From NCBI RefSeq assembly GCF_004362215.1, contig NZ_SNWR01000002.1, forward strand, positions 992,001 through 1,056,000: a stretch of DNA of 64,000 nt, read 5' to 3'. The number at the start of each line of letters is the position of its first letter. The first letter of the stretch is position 1. The notes beneath the pieces were generated by a model. It was not told where the DNA came from. It was given only the letters and a program-made list of their open reading frames with translations, and did not search any database. This DNA is from Paractinoplanes brasiliensis (GTDB lineage Bacteria > Actinomycetota > Actinomycetes > Mycobacteriales > Micromonosporaceae). The position numbers were made by a program, and so were the translations under genes. Positions 41,642-50,837 of the stretch are shown in pieces.

Positions 41642-42556
41642 TTACAGCTGAACGGATCCGGCGTAGCGTCGCGGGGGCATACCCATGATGCGTTTGAACG
41701 CGGTGCTGAAAGCGTGCTCGGACTCGTATCCCACGGAGCCGGCGATCCGGGCGATGGTGTCGTTGCCCTGCTGGAGGCGCTCGGCGGCGAGCATCATCCG
41801 CCACCGGGCCAGGTAGGCGATCGGGGTTTCGCCGGCGCGTGCTCGGAATCGTTCGGCGAAGGTGGTGCGGGACATGCCGGCGGTCGTGGCGAGTTCCCGT
41901 ACGGTCCAGGAGCGGGCGGGGTCGGCGTGCATCGCTGCGAGCGCGGCATGCACCTGTGGGTCGGCGAGCGCGGCGAACCAGCCGACGTCGTCGCGGGCCG
42001 GCGCGGCGAGGTACAGGCGCAGCGCCTGGACCAGCATCATGTGCGCGAGTTGCTGGGCTATCAGGGCCGAGCCGGGGCGGGGTTCGCGGAACTCCTCCAT
42101 CATCAGCTCGATCGACCAGCGCAGCCGGGCCCGGTCGTCGGCGGTCCTGACCACCATGAGCGGGGGCAGGGTGTGCAGCAGCCGTTCGACGTGCGGGCTG
42201 CCGGCTTCGAAGCGGCTGCCGACCAGGTAGACGTCACCGCCGCCGTTGTAGGTGACGATCTCGCCGCTGCGGTGGGGATCGAGCACCACGGAGGAACGCG
42301 CCGGTGCGATGTCCGGTGCGCTGCCGATGACGGCGGTCCGGCCGGTGGGCAGCACGAAACAGGCGCCTTCCGGGATCGGCGCCGGGGCGGCGCCGTCGAT
42401 CGTGAGCCAGCAGGAACCTTTGACGATCGCGTAGCACTTGATCCGGCCGGCCAGGTCGTCGAGCTCCAGCGCCCAGTCGCCACCGGCGTCGAATCCGGCG
42501 GTGATGTAGCTGCGCGGCTTGAGCAGCGCCAGTATCTCGCTGAGCGGGTCCACCAT
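41642..42556 (-). CDS. AraC family transcriptional regulator
   Basis: The 304-residue protein has an N-terminal cupin (GRIKCYAIVKGSCWLTID, then EGACFVLPTGRTAVIGS) and two C-terminal helix-turn-helix motifs (WTVRELATTAGMSRTTFAER; IARIAGSVGYESEHAFSTAF, ending MPPRRYAG). It resembles AraC regulators with the Cupin_6 domain that control neighbouring oxidoreductases. ATG 42556 has CGGAGGC upstream. It is divergent, 75 bp apart, from the two reductase genes, which are its likely targets. Confidence 0.9.
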   Translation of the reverse strand: MVDPLSEILALLKPRSYITAGFDAGGDWALELDDLAGRIKCYAIVKGSCWLTIDGAAPAPIPEGACFVLPTGRTAVIGSAPDIAPARSSVVLDPHRSGEIVTYNGGGDVYLVGSRFEAGSPHVERLLHTLPPLMVVRTADDRARLRWSIELMMEEFREPRPGSALIAQQLAHMMLVQALRLYLAAPARDDVGWFAALADPQVHAALAAMHADPARSWTVRELATTAGMSRTTFAERFRARAGETPIAYLARWRMMLAAERLQQGNDTIARIAGSVGYESEHAFSTAFKRIMGMPPRRYAGSVQL

Positions 42557-42631
42557 GCCTCCGGACGATCGCGAACAAACGGCGGATTTTCCAGCATAGA
42601 AGGTACGGCCGGGGCGGCCTAGATTCGGATC

Positions 42632-43309
42632 ATGACAACGATCGGTTTTATCGGCAGCGGACGGATCGGTGGCGCGCTCGCGCAGCTGGCCGTCGCGGCC
42701 GGGCACGACGTCGTGTTGAGCAACAGCCGCGGTCCGGACAGCCTGCGGGAGGCGGCGGCCCGGCTGGGTTCCCGGGCCCGCGCGGCGACCACCACCGAGG
42801 CGGCGGGGGCCGGTGATGTGGTCGTCGTGACCATCCCGATTCGCGCTTACCGGCAGGTGCCGGTCGAGGCGCTGCACGGCCGGGTCGTCATCGACACGCT
42901 CAACTACGACCCGGCGCGCCAGGGCGTCGTCCCCGAGATCGAGGCCGGCGGCATCCCGCCGTACCTGCTCTTGCAGGCTCACCTGCGGGACGCGTACGTG
43001 GTCAAGGCGTTCAGCACCGTGTTCTTCCGGCACCTGCCGCAACTTGCCCGCCCGTCCGGCGCGCCCGGCCGCAGCGCCGTGCCCATCGCGGGTGACTCGG
43101 CAACGGCCAAGGCGGCGGTCGCCGTCCTGATCGACTCGCTCGGCTTCGACGCGTACGACGTGGGACCGCTCGCCGAGAGCCGCCGGTTCGCGCCGGGTAC
43201 GCCCGCCCAACTGGCCCATCTCGATCCGGACGGCATGTTCGCCGCGCCGGGCCGCCCCGCCTCCGCGGCTGATCTGGCCGCGCTGCTGGAGAAGGCGGAC
43301 CTGTCATGA
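42632..43309 (+). CDS. NADPH-dependent F420 reductase-like protein
   Basis: The 225-residue Rossmann protein starts with TTIGFIGSGRIGGALAQLA and has the NADP-binding SNSRGPDS loop and VVVVTIPIRAY, as in F420:NADPH oxidoreductases and related dinucleotide-binding proteins. The later VVKAFSTVFFRHLPQLA and IAGDS pattern fits the same family. Cofactor F420 is widespread in actinobacteria; use of it here is an inference. TAGATT lies 6 bases before the ATG, so the operon mRNA is probably leaderless. It overlaps the next gene as ATGA. Confidence 0.85.
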   Translation: MTTIGFIGSGRIGGALAQLAVAAGHDVVLSNSRGPDSLREAAARLGSRARAATTTEAAGAGDVVVVTIPIRAYRQVPVEALHGRVVIDTLNYDPARQGVVPEIEAGGIPPYLLLQAHLRDAYVVKAFSTVFFRHLPQLARPSGAPGRSAVPIAGDSATAKAAVAVLIDSLGFDAYDVGPLAESRRFAPGTPAQLAHLDPDGMFAAPGRPASAADLAALLEKADLS

Positions 43310-44250
43310 GGGCCGCGGTCGTCACCGCATACGGCGCAGCCCCTCGGTACCTGGAGTTCCCCGACCCGAAGCCGGCCGGCGCGCACGAGATCGTCGTCGA
43401 GGTGCTGGCTGCCGGGTTGCATCCTCGGGTCCGCATGCAGGCCGGCGGGTCGCACTACACCAGTGCCGGTTCGGGCCTGCCGCTTGTGCCGGGCATCGAT
43501 GGCGTCGGCCGTGACGCCGGCGGCCGGCTCTGGTACTTCATGTCGCTGAACGGCAGGTACGGCTCGATGGCCGAGCGGGCGGTCATCGACACGCGGCGCA
43601 GCGTCGTCCTGCCCGCCCACGCCGACCCGTTGGCCATCGCTGCGACGTTGAACTGTGTGATCGCCTCCTGGCTGGCCCTCACCCAGCGGATCTCGATGCG
43701 GCCCGGACAGAATGTGCTGGTCCTGGGGGCTACCGGTGGCACCGGACGGATGGCGGTGCGGGTGGCCCGCCGGCTTGGCGCGGATCAGGTGGTTGCTGTG
43801 GGCCGGGATCCGGAACGGCTCGCGGCGTTGCCCGGCGCTACCGCGACCGCCGTGACCGGTGATGTGGAGACGATCGCCGGGATCGGCGCCGGGATCGACA
43901 TCGTGCTCGATTTCCTCTGGGGAGAGCCGGCAGCCGAGGCGATGGCTGCGATGGTGTCGAACCGGGCCGACCCGGCGCGCCTGCTTACCTGGGTGAACCT
44001 GGGCGAGATGGCCGGGCCGCGAATGACGTTGCCGGCCGGCGCGCTGCGCTCGACGAGGCTTCAGGTCCTCGGCAGTGGCCAGGGATCGCTGACCGGCGTC
44101 ACCATGACTGCCGAGATCCCCGCTGTTGCCGCCGCCATCGTTGACGGCGCGTATGCGGTGGAGCCCGACCCTGTCCCGCTGCACGACGTCGAGCGTGCCT
44201 GGTCATTGCCGGCGGACAGCAGCAAGCGCATCGTGCTCCATCGGCTTTGA
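43306..44250 (+). CDS. Zinc-type alcohol dehydrogenase/quinone reductase-like protein (MDR superfamily)
   Basis: The 314-residue protein has the GroES-like N-terminal region (AAVVTAYGAAPRYLEFPDPK) and the Rossmann motif VLVLGATGGTGRMAVRVARR, lacking zinc-binding Cys residues, as in NADPH:quinone oxidoreductases. It is co-translated with the F420 reductase-like gene and divergent from the AraC regulator, suggesting a small inducible redox operon. Substrate is unknown. Confidence 0.87.
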   Translation: MRAAVVTAYGAAPRYLEFPDPKPAGAHEIVVEVLAAGLHPRVRMQAGGSHYTSAGSGLPLVPGIDGVGRDAGGRLWYFMSLNGRYGSMAERAVIDTRRSVVLPAHADPLAIAATLNCVIASWLALTQRISMRPGQNVLVLGATGGTGRMAVRVARRLGADQVVAVGRDPERLAALPGATATAVTGDVETIAGIGAGIDIVLDFLWGEPAAEAMAAMVSNRADPARLLTWVNLGEMAGPRMTLPAGALRSTRLQVLGSGQGSLTGVTMTAEIPAVAAAIVDGAYAVEPDPVPLHDVERAWSLPADSSKRIVLHRL

Positions 44251-44301
44251 GATGTGCCCGACCCCGACATGGTCACCGGGGAGGGGGCGACCGCGCCTGG
44301 G

Positions 44302-44652
44302 TTATTTGCGTGATGCTTCGCGCCGGCCTCGTTTGCCGAGGGGCATTTCGGCCATGTCGACGGCTTGGGTGGTCACGTTCTTGATGGGGTAGCCGTGTTC
44401 GGCCATCCAGTCCTCGGCTTTGATCTGTGCGCGCATCGCGGCTTGTGGCACTTCGTCGGCGTCGGCGGCTTGTTCAGCGAAACGGAAGGTGAAGAAGGGC
44501 CGGGCCGGCAGGTCGTACGAGAGGTATCCGTCGGTGGTGTATTGGGTGTTCATGAAGTCGTGGTCGGCGGCGACCGCGATCAGCGATGCCATCTGTTCGG
44601 CCGACAGACCGTCGAAGCTGCCTCGTACGGTGACGCGGACGGCGCGGCTCAT
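44302..44652 (-). CDS. DUF6204 family protein
   Basis: The 116-residue protein matches a small actinobacterial family recognised by VRVTVRGSFDGLSAEQ at the start, YDLPARPFFTFRF in the middle and a C-terminal YPIKNVTTQAVDMAEMPLGK. Function is unknown. ATG 44652 has GAAGGG 8 bases upstream; a GTG at 44661 is in frame but badly spaced. Assignment to this DUF is from memory of the family pattern. Confidence 0.75.
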   Translation of the reverse strand: MSRAVRVTVRGSFDGLSAEQMASLIAVAADHDFMNTQYTTDGYLSYDLPARPFFTFRFAEQAADADEVPQAAMRAQIKAEDWMAEHGYPIKNVTTQAVDMAEMPLGKRGRREASRK

Positions 44653-44725
44653 GTTTTTCACCCTTCGTCGTGGTGGTGCCGCGGGTCAGTATCGGCTCCG
44701 GCGGGGCGGGGCGAAACCGGTTTAC

Positions 44726-45262
44726 TCAGGGCCAGCCGATCTCGTCGAGGAATTCGTCGATGGCGACGACGAGGCGGGCGAGCACGGCGATGGTGTCGGT
44801 CAGTGGTCCGGGTACGAACATGCCGTGGTCGGCTGCGGGTACCTCCACCACGTACGGGGTGAGGCGGCGGGCGAGGCTCCTGTCCCACAGTTTGTCGGCT
44901 GTGCCGCCGACCAGCAGGAACGGTGCGGTTGCGCGGTGCAGGGCCGCGGGCACCCAGGGGACGGTCAGCACGGGTGTCAGCCAGACGGCGGGCAGGCTGC
45001 GTTCGGCGGCGAGGCCCGCGGCGAACGATCCGAGGGATTTGCCGATGAGCAGTGGTTGGCCGGTCAGGGTGTCCAGCACGGGCCGTACCTGGGAGCACAC
45101 CCAGGTTTCGGTGGCGGGTTCGAACAGTTCGGCCGGGTGTTGCTCGTTCCAGTCGTGGCGGTGCACGGTGGCGCCCCGGAACGCGGGCACGTCTCCCGCG
45201 TAGGTGAGCAGGCCCGCGGCGCTGCCGTGTCTGCTTCCGGGGATCACTACGGCGTCGGCCAT
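44726..45262 (-). CDS. Small alpha/beta hydrolase
   Basis: The 178-residue protein has a minimal alpha/beta-hydrolase core with LLIGKSLGSFAAGL (GKSLGS nucleophile elbow), a late Asp in LLVGGTADKLWDRS and His in PAADHGMFV. It is shorter than a complete hydrolase because the cap is missing. The ATG at 45262 is 6 bases after TAGCGT on the minus strand (45269-45274), which overlaps the stop of the upstream gene, so it can be expressed from its own promoter. Confidence 0.8.
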   Translation of the reverse strand: MADAVVIPGSRHGSAAGLLTYAGDVPAFRGATVHRHDWNEQHPAELFEPATETWVCSQVRPVLDTLTGQPLLIGKSLGSFAAGLAAERSLPAVWLTPVLTVPWVPAALHRATAPFLLVGGTADKLWDRSLARRLTPYVVEVPAADHGMFVPGPLTDTIAVLARLVVAIDEFLDEIGWP

Positions 45263-45271
45263 GCGCAGACG

Positions 45272-45820
45272 CTAGCGGGGCTGGAACCGGAACGCGATGC
45301 CTCGGGGATCGTCGACCTCGGTCAGGGCGGTGGTGTCGACGAATCCGGCGAGTCGTTCGAGTGCTGCCGTGGCCGAGGTGACGTCGTTGAGCTGCACGGT
45401 GATGCCGGCGAAGGCGAGCCAGGCGTCGACGGTGAACTCGTCCGGTCCGAGCCCGTCGAGGTCGCCGGCGAGTGTTGCCGTGATGCGGATGCGGGGGCCG
45501 TCCTGTTCGGTGACCCGTACGGTGACGCGGTCGTAGCGGTGGTGGCCGCGGAACCGTACGGAGGCTTCGACGGGTTCGGCGAACGAGGCGCCGGTCACTT
45601 CGAGTCCGGTGACGCTCTGCCAGTCGGACACGGGCAGCGGCAGCCATTCCAGGTCGAGTGTTGCCGGTTCGCCGTCGATGGGCGCCAGGGGCAGCACGCA
45701 CGCCCATGTCAGTGCCGCCGGCAGCCCGATCACCGGGTTGTCGAACAGCAGCCCGGACCAGCTGCCACCGTCCACCGCGATCAACGCCCGGGCTTCGAGC
45801 CCACCCTTGTCGTCAGCCAC
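45272..45820 (-). CDS. Hypothetical beta-rich protein
   Basis: I do not recognise this 182-residue protein. It has no signal peptide or membrane segment, few Cys, many aromatic/Val alternations (VSDWQSVTGLEV, SVRFRGHHRYDRVTVRV) suggesting a beta-sandwich, and two blocks of acids. Codon use is normal for the region. It lies between the methyltransferase and the small hydrolase and may be co-transcribed with the latter. The GTG 45820 start is unsupported by a clear ribosome site. Confidence 0.7.
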   Translation of the reverse strand: MADDKGGLEARALIAVDGGSWSGLLFDNPVIGLPAALTWACVLPLAPIDGEPATLDLEWLPLPVSDWQSVTGLEVTGASFAEPVEASVRFRGHHRYDRVTVRVTEQDGPRIRITATLAGDLDGLGPDEFTVDAWLAFAGITVQLNDVTSATAALERLAGFVDTTALTEVDDPRGIAFRFQPR

Positions 45821-45851
45821 GGCCGGGAGTTTGCCATAACCCTGCGACAGT

Positions 45852-46637
45852 TCAGCGGACCGCCACGGTCAGGAGGTGGCTGCTGGCGCCGAGCAGGCTA
45901 GGTTCGTCCTCGACGTGTCGCAGCATTTCGAGCAGGAGTGTGGGTTCGTCGAGGAAGTTCTCGAGGGCGGTGGGGGACATCCACAGCGGGCTTTCCACTG
46001 ATACGACGCGTCGCAGGGTGAGGCCGGCGTCGGCCACTTCGCCGGCCGTTTCGTCGGGCCGGTGGAAGTAGGCGCTGGTGAACCAGCGTGGCACGTCGTC
46101 GGGGTTGTGGTGCCGTCCGTCGGCCAGGTCCTGTTCCACGATGGGCCGGAACGCCGGGTTGTCGAAGAAGCCTTTCACGAACCCGTCGAACAGTGACGCG
46201 AACCGGCTGATCGTGGCGGCCACGACCAGTCCGCCGGGGCGGAGCACGCGTGCGGCTTCGCGCCAGGCGGCTACCCGGTCGGGTCGTTCCTGCAGGTGGT
46301 AGAGGGGTCCGAGGAGCAGCACCACGTCGGCGCTCGCGTCGGGTGCGGGCAGGTCCCGAGCGTCCCCGACGAGGGCGTCGACGCCGTCGAGTGTCCGGGC
46401 GACGGCCACGTGCTGCGGTACGGGGTCCACGACGGTGACCTGGTAGCCGGCTTCGGCGAGCGGTTGTGCGTAGACCCCGGTGGCTCCGCCGACGTCCAGC
46501 ACCGTTGCGGGAGCGGCGGGCAGGGTCCGGGCCAGGACGTCGCGGGTACGCAGGTACTCGAGCCGCCCGGTGCCGGCTGTGAGCCGTTGCCGTTCGCCGC
46601 CTTGCTGGTAGTAGTCGAGGATTTCCGGTCGCATCAT
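45852..46637 (-). CDS. Class I SAM-dependent methyltransferase
   Basis: The 261-residue protein has motif I TVLDVGGATGVYAQPL, the acidic VTVVDPVPQ, LVGDARDLPAPDAS, LLLGPLYHLQERPD and the post-core LRPGGLVVAATISRFASLF. The HLQE and RPD segment matches a group of bacterial methyltransferases of unknown substrate. A TTGACA/CAGGAT promoter ends 6 bases before ATG 46637, giving a leaderless transcript; ATG 46634 is in frame. Confidence 0.88.
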   Translation of the reverse strand: MMRPEILDYYQQGGERQRLTAGTGRLEYLRTRDVLARTLPAAPATVLDVGGATGVYAQPLAEAGYQVTVVDPVPQHVAVARTLDGVDALVGDARDLPAPDASADVVLLLGPLYHLQERPDRVAAWREAARVLRPGGLVVAATISRFASLFDGFVKGFFDNPAFRPIVEQDLADGRHHNPDDVPRWFTSAYFHRPDETAGEVADAGLTLRRVVSVESPLWMSPTALENFLDEPTLLLEMLRHVEDEPSLLGASSHLLTVAVR

Positions 46638-46643
46638 GCCCCG

Positions 46644-46674
46644 ATCCTGCGTTCCCCCGGTCGTTGTCAACAAC
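46644..46674 (-). promoter_or_regulatory. Promoter and palindrome before the methyltransferase gene
   Basis: TTGACA (46670-46665) and CAGGAT (46649-46644) are 15 bases apart on the minus strand. GTTGT-CA-ACAAC (46663-46674), a 5-2-5 inverted repeat, covers the -35, where a bound repressor would block polymerase. The spacer is shorter than the usual 17-18. Confidence 0.5.
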
Positions 46675-46933
46675 CCATTTCCTTCGGCGAGCCGGGTGGT
46701 GTGTTCTTGTGGCACCACGGCCGGAGCTCGCGTTACGGGGCTTTCGCCCCGCCTGGGTCGCGAGGTGCCGCGGGTGCGGGGTTGGTGCGGTTGGGGGCGG
46801 CGACGAGGCGTACGGGATCGGGGGTGTGCTTCTGTTCGAGAAAAAAGTTGGGGCCGGGTGTCGATGGCGGGTGGCGCCGTCCGTCGTGAGGGTGTGCGGC
46901 GACGGGCCGTGCGGGAATTGCTGGAGGGTGATC

Positions 46934-47278
46934 GTGAAGTACATGCTGCTGATCAACGCTGGGGTCGCCGGTGGGGCGGAGCCGGTGTGTGAGGTCGAGG
47001 ATTGGCAGGTTTTCGACAAGGCCGTGCGGGAGGCGGGGATCTTCGTGTCGGGGGAGTCGCTGGCCGATCTGGTGACGGCGACGACGGTGAGTGTGGCCGG
47101 GGACGGGACGCGGACGGTGGTGGACGGTCCGTTCGCGGAGACGCGGGAGGTGCTCGGTGGGTTCTACGTGATCGACGTGCCGGATCTGGACGCGGCGTTG
47201 GAGTGGGCGGCCCGGTGCCCGGGGTCGTGGGGTGGCGGCTCGGTGGTGGTGCGGCCCGTGGCTGATTTCGGCGCGTGA
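46934..47278 (+). CDS. YCII-related (DGPF) domain protein
   Basis: The 114-residue protein starts VKYMLLINAG and contains the signature TVVDGPFAETREVLGGFYVI, with ALEWAARCPGSWGGGSVVVRP at the end. It is the canonical short DGPF form, more complete than its paralogue at 39007-39420. GTG 46934 has GGAGG 6 bases upstream. It overlaps the following sigma factor by GTGA, forming the second YCII/ECF pair of the window. Confidence 0.93.
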   Translation: MKYMLLINAGVAGGAEPVCEVEDWQVFDKAVREAGIFVSGESLADLVTATTVSVAGDGTRTVVDGPFAETREVLGGFYVIDVPDLDAALEWAARCPGSWGGGSVVVRPVADFGA

Positions 47279-48495
47279 CGATGCGGGCGGCTGCCGGGGT
47301 GGTGGAGGCTGTGTTCCGGGAGGAGCACGGCCGGTTGCTCGCTGCCCTGGTGCGCCGCTTCGGCGATCTTGATCTGGCTGAGGAGGTGACGTCGGCGGCG
47401 GTTGAGGCGGCGTTGGCGCATTGGCCGGTTGACGGGGTGCCGGAGCGGCCGGGGGCGTGGCTGATGGCGACGGCGCGGCGTAAGGCCGTGGACCGGTTGC
47501 GGCGTGATCGGGTGTACGCGGCGAAGCTGGCCCTGATGCGGGTGGACTCGGTGACCGAGCTGCCGGAGGGGGCGGACTTCCCGGACGACCGGTTGCAGTT
47601 GTTCTTCACATGCGCGCATCCGGCCCTTCCCGAGGAGGCGCGGGGCGCGTTGACGTTGCGGTGCCTGGCCGGGTTGAGCACGGCGGAGGTGGCCCGCGCG
47701 TATCTGGTGCCGGCGGCGACGATGGCGCAGCGGATCGTGCGGGCCAAGCGGAAGATCCGGGAGGCGCGGATCCCGTTCCGGGTGCCGGGTGCCGACGAGT
47801 TGCCGCAGCGTCTGCCGGGGGTTTTGCAGACGCTGTACTCGATTTTCACCGAGGGGTATGCGACGCAGCGGGCCGACCTGGCTGAGGAGGCTGTCCGGCT
47901 GGTGCGGATCCTGCGGCGGTTGTTGCCGGCCGAGCGGGAGGTTTCCGGTTTGCTGGCGTTGATGCTGCTGGTGCATGCCCGGTGGGAGGCGCGGGTCGGC
48001 CCGGACGGCGCGTTGGTGCTGCTCGACGATCAGGACCGGGGCCGTTGGGACACGGCGATGATCGCCGAGGGGTTGTCTCTGGTGCCGCGGGCGTTGACCG
48101 GTGGCCCGGCGGGCCCGTACGGGGTGCAGGCGGCGATCGCGGCGTTGCACGTGGAGGCCGTGGATGTGGCGACCACGGATTGGCGGCAGATCGTGGCCTT
48201 GTACGACGTGTTGTGTGCCCTCACCCCGTCGCCGGTGGTGGCGCTCAACCGGGCCGCCGCCGTGGCGATGCGGGACGGGCCGGTTGCGGGTCTCCGTTTG
48301 GTGGACGCTTTGAGCGGTGAGGAGCGTTTACGGGATTACGCGCCTTTGCACGCGGCGCGCGCGGACCTGCTTCGGCGGGCCGGGCGTGCCGCGGAGGCGG
48401 TGGTGGCGTACGGGAGGGCTCTGGAGCTGGCCGTGACCGAGCCCGAGCGTGCCCATCTGCGCAAACGCCTGGACGAGGTCGGTGGGACAACCTGA
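47275..48495 (+). CDS. ECF sigma factor with C-terminal DUF6596/TPR region (ECF42-like)
   Basis: The 406-residue protein has region 2 (FGDLDLAEEVTSAAVEAALA; WLMATARRKAVDRLRRDRV), region 4 (LSTAEVARAYLVPAATMAQR) and the extended C-terminal helical domain (LYSIFTEGYATQRADLAEEA). It is a paralogue of the sigma factor at 37808-39010 with the same partner but lacks the downstream MerR-PP2C gene. It is convergent with the MMPL transporter (21 bp apart). The promoters it recognises are unknown. Confidence 0.93.
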   Translation: MTMRAAAGVVEAVFREEHGRLLAALVRRFGDLDLAEEVTSAAVEAALAHWPVDGVPERPGAWLMATARRKAVDRLRRDRVYAAKLALMRVDSVTELPEGADFPDDRLQLFFTCAHPALPEEARGALTLRCLAGLSTAEVARAYLVPAATMAQRIVRAKRKIREARIPFRVPGADELPQRLPGVLQTLYSIFTEGYATQRADLAEEAVRLVRILRRLLPAEREVSGLLALMLLVHARWEARVGPDGALVLLDDQDRGRWDTAMIAEGLSLVPRALTGGPAGPYGVQAAIAALHVEAVDVATTDWRQIVALYDVLCALTPSPVVALNRAAAVAMRDGPVAGLRLVDALSGEERLRDYAPLHAARADLLRRAGRAAEAVVAYGRALELAVTEPERAHLRKRLDEVGGTT

Positions 48496-48516
48496 AGCTC
48501 GTGTGGCTGTGACGGT

Positions 48517-50670
48517 TCATCGGGTGCCGGAGGCGCTCACCGGCTCATCCGTTTCGGCGGTGTTGTCCTCGTCGGGCAGGCGGGGTTCGGCGTGCTGGTG
48601 GCGGGGCGGGGTCGGGGTGGCCAGTTTTCCGCCTTCCACGTCGATGTCGGGCAGGAGGCGGTTGAGGGGGCGGGGCAGCCACCACGCGGCGGGGCCGAGC
48701 AGCAGCATCGCCGCGGGGACCAGGGTCATGCGGACGACGACGGCGTCGAACAGGGCCGCCACGCCGAGGGCGAAACCGATCTGTTTGAAGATGGCTTCGG
48801 GGCCGAGCATGAACCCGAAGAACACACTTGTCATGATCAGCGCGGCGGCGGTGACGGCGCGGGCGCCGTGGCCGAAACCGGAGACGACGGCCTGGCGGGC
48901 GGGGGCGCCGTGCACGTGGTCCTCGCGTATGCGGGTCATCAGGAACACCTGGTAGTCCATGGCCAGGCCGAACACGATGCCGATGAGCAGGATCGGCAGG
49001 TAACTGATGATCGGGCCGGTCTGGGTGGTGCCGAGCAGGAACCCCTGCCATCCCCACTGGTACACGGCGACCAGTGCCCCGAACGTCGCGGTGACCGACA
49101 GCAGGAACCCGGCGGTGGCGGTCAACGGCACCAGCAGTGACCGGAACACCCACGCGAGCAGCAGGAACGCCAGACCTATGACGAGGGCCAGGTACGGCGT
49201 CAGCGCGTCGGCGAGTTTCTCGCTGATGTCGGCGTTGAGGGCGGTGGTGCCGGTGACACCCATCACCCCGTACGTCCCGCGGAGCCGGTGCACGAGGTCG
49301 ACGGTGGCGGCGTCCTCGGGCCCGGTGGCCGGGACAACTGTCTGGATCGCGGTGTCGCCGGCGTCGTTGGTGGCGCCGGGGATGACCATGGCGACGCCGG
49401 GCTGGCCCTCCAGCGACGTGCCGGGCCGGGTGACGACGGTGAGCGGCCCGTTGAAGCCCGGCCCGAAACCGTCGGAGAGCAGGTCGTACGCCCGGCGTGG
49501 GGTGGTGTCGTCGACGGCGGCGGCGTCGGTGGGCAGGCCCAGGCGCAGATCGTACGCGGGGATGGCGATGATGCCGAGGCTGAGCACCGCCGCGAGCAGG
49601 GCCACGACGGGGCGGCGGGCGATCAGCCGGGCCCAGCGGACCCCGGCCGGGGGACGGGCGTAAGGATCCCGTACGCGGGCCGGGGTGATCCTTGCCCCCG
49701 CGTAGGCGAGCAGCGCCGGCAGCAGCGTCAACGCGATGACGACGGCGACGGCCACGGTGCCGGCGGCCGCCACGCCCATCCGGGTCAGGAACGGGATGCC
49801 GGTCACGGCCAGCCCCGACAACGCGATGATCACGGCGAGGCCGGCGAACACGACGGCGTTGCCCGCGGTGCCGACAGCCCGTGCGGCTGCTTCCTGCCGG
49901 TCGCGGCCGGTGGTCAGCTCGGTGCGGTACCGCGACACGATGAACAGGGCGTGGTCGATGGCCACGGCCAGGCCGACCATCATGGCCAGGGTGCTGGTGG
50001 CGCTGGGGAGCTCGGTGAAACGGGTGGCGATGCCGATCCCGGTGTAGCCGAGCGCCACCCCGGCGGCCGCGGTCAGCAGCGGCACCCCGGCCGCGGCGGC
50101 GGAGCCGGCGAACATGGCCAGCAGCACCAGACCGGCGACGACGATGCCGAACGCCTCCCCGAACGGGGCGTGCCCGGCGGTTCGCACGGCGTCGCCGCCG
50201 ACCTCGGCGATCAGCCCGTCGGCCCGCGCGAACATGATCACGTCGTCGAGGGCCTGCCGGGCCTCGCCGGTGATCCGGTCCGGGGGCACGCTGTAGGTGA
50301 CCTGCGTGTAGGCGACGGTGCCGTCGGCGTTGGGTGCCAGGTCGGTGACCGAGGCGACCAGCGGGGCGCCTTTGAGCGCGTCGACCGCGCGGGCCGCGGC
50401 GTCGTCGTCGAGTTCACCCCCGCCCGGCTGGGCGAACACGACCCGCGCGGTGGCGCCCGACGCCGGCGCCGCGGCCCGCGGGAACCGTTCGGCGATCAGG
50501 TCGACGGTCCGCTGGGCGGGTGTGCCGGGGATGCTGAACGCGTCACTGGCCGGTTGCTGCAGCAGCACCATGCCGGTCACGGCGGCGACCAGCACCCCCA
50601 GCCAGGCGAGCAGCACGGTCCCGCGGTGGCCGAACGCCCACCGGCCCACCCGGTACAGCAACGTAGCCAT
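48517..50670 (-). CDS. MMPL/RND family transporter
   Basis: The 717-residue protein has the duplicated RND layout: a first helix (HRGTVLLAWLGVLVAAVTGM), a large extracytoplasmic domain, then five helices with GLAVAIDHALFIVSRYR, and a second half ending in LLIGIVFGLAMDYQVFLMTR. The Asp-Tyr pair in GLAMDYQVF is the proton-relay motif of MmpL proteins. They export lipids or drugs with proton-motive force. ATG 50670 or GTG 50679 could be the start; GAGG is nearer to the latter. No specific lipid-synthesis gene is adjacent. Confidence 0.92.
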   Translation of the reverse strand: MATLLYRVGRWAFGHRGTVLLAWLGVLVAAVTGMVLLQQPASDAFSIPGTPAQRTVDLIAERFPRAAAPASGATARVVFAQPGGGELDDDAAARAVDALKGAPLVASVTDLAPNADGTVAYTQVTYSVPPDRITGEARQALDDVIMFARADGLIAEVGGDAVRTAGHAPFGEAFGIVVAGLVLLAMFAGSAAAAGVPLLTAAAGVALGYTGIGIATRFTELPSATSTLAMMVGLAVAIDHALFIVSRYRTELTTGRDRQEAAARAVGTAGNAVVFAGLAVIIALSGLAVTGIPFLTRMGVAAAGTVAVAVVIALTLLPALLAYAGARITPARVRDPYARPPAGVRWARLIARRPVVALLAAVLSLGIIAIPAYDLRLGLPTDAAAVDDTTPRRAYDLLSDGFGPGFNGPLTVVTRPGTSLEGQPGVAMVIPGATNDAGDTAIQTVVPATGPEDAATVDLVHRLRGTYGVMGVTGTTALNADISEKLADALTPYLALVIGLAFLLLAWVFRSLLVPLTATAGFLLSVTATFGALVAVYQWGWQGFLLGTTQTGPIISYLPILLIGIVFGLAMDYQVFLMTRIREDHVHGAPARQAVVSGFGHGARAVTAAALIMTSVFFGFMLGPEAIFKQIGFALGVAALFDAVVVRMTLVPAAMLLLGPAAWWLPRPLNRLLPDIDVEGGKLATPTPPRHQHAEPRLPDEDNTAETDEPVSASGTR

Positions 50671-50837
50671 GCTGCTCACGTTCCTCGGGTTCGCCGCCGC
50701 GCAGGTCAGCTTCGGCCGGACTTGGGGCTCAAGTGACAGGAGCCAACAGGAATTGCCCGAACCTCGTCACCGCCGGGTGTCCACGTCCGGTGCCGCGCCG
50801 GCAACTGCCCGGCGGCCATGGTCGGTTTTCAGGTCGG

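Noticed and set aside
44302..46637. A single biosynthetic operon of the DUF6204, hydrolase, hypothetical and methyltransferase genes
   Set aside because: The hydrolase and the methyltransferase each have their own -10 element and DUF6204 has a 73-bp gap, so a common transcript is not supported.
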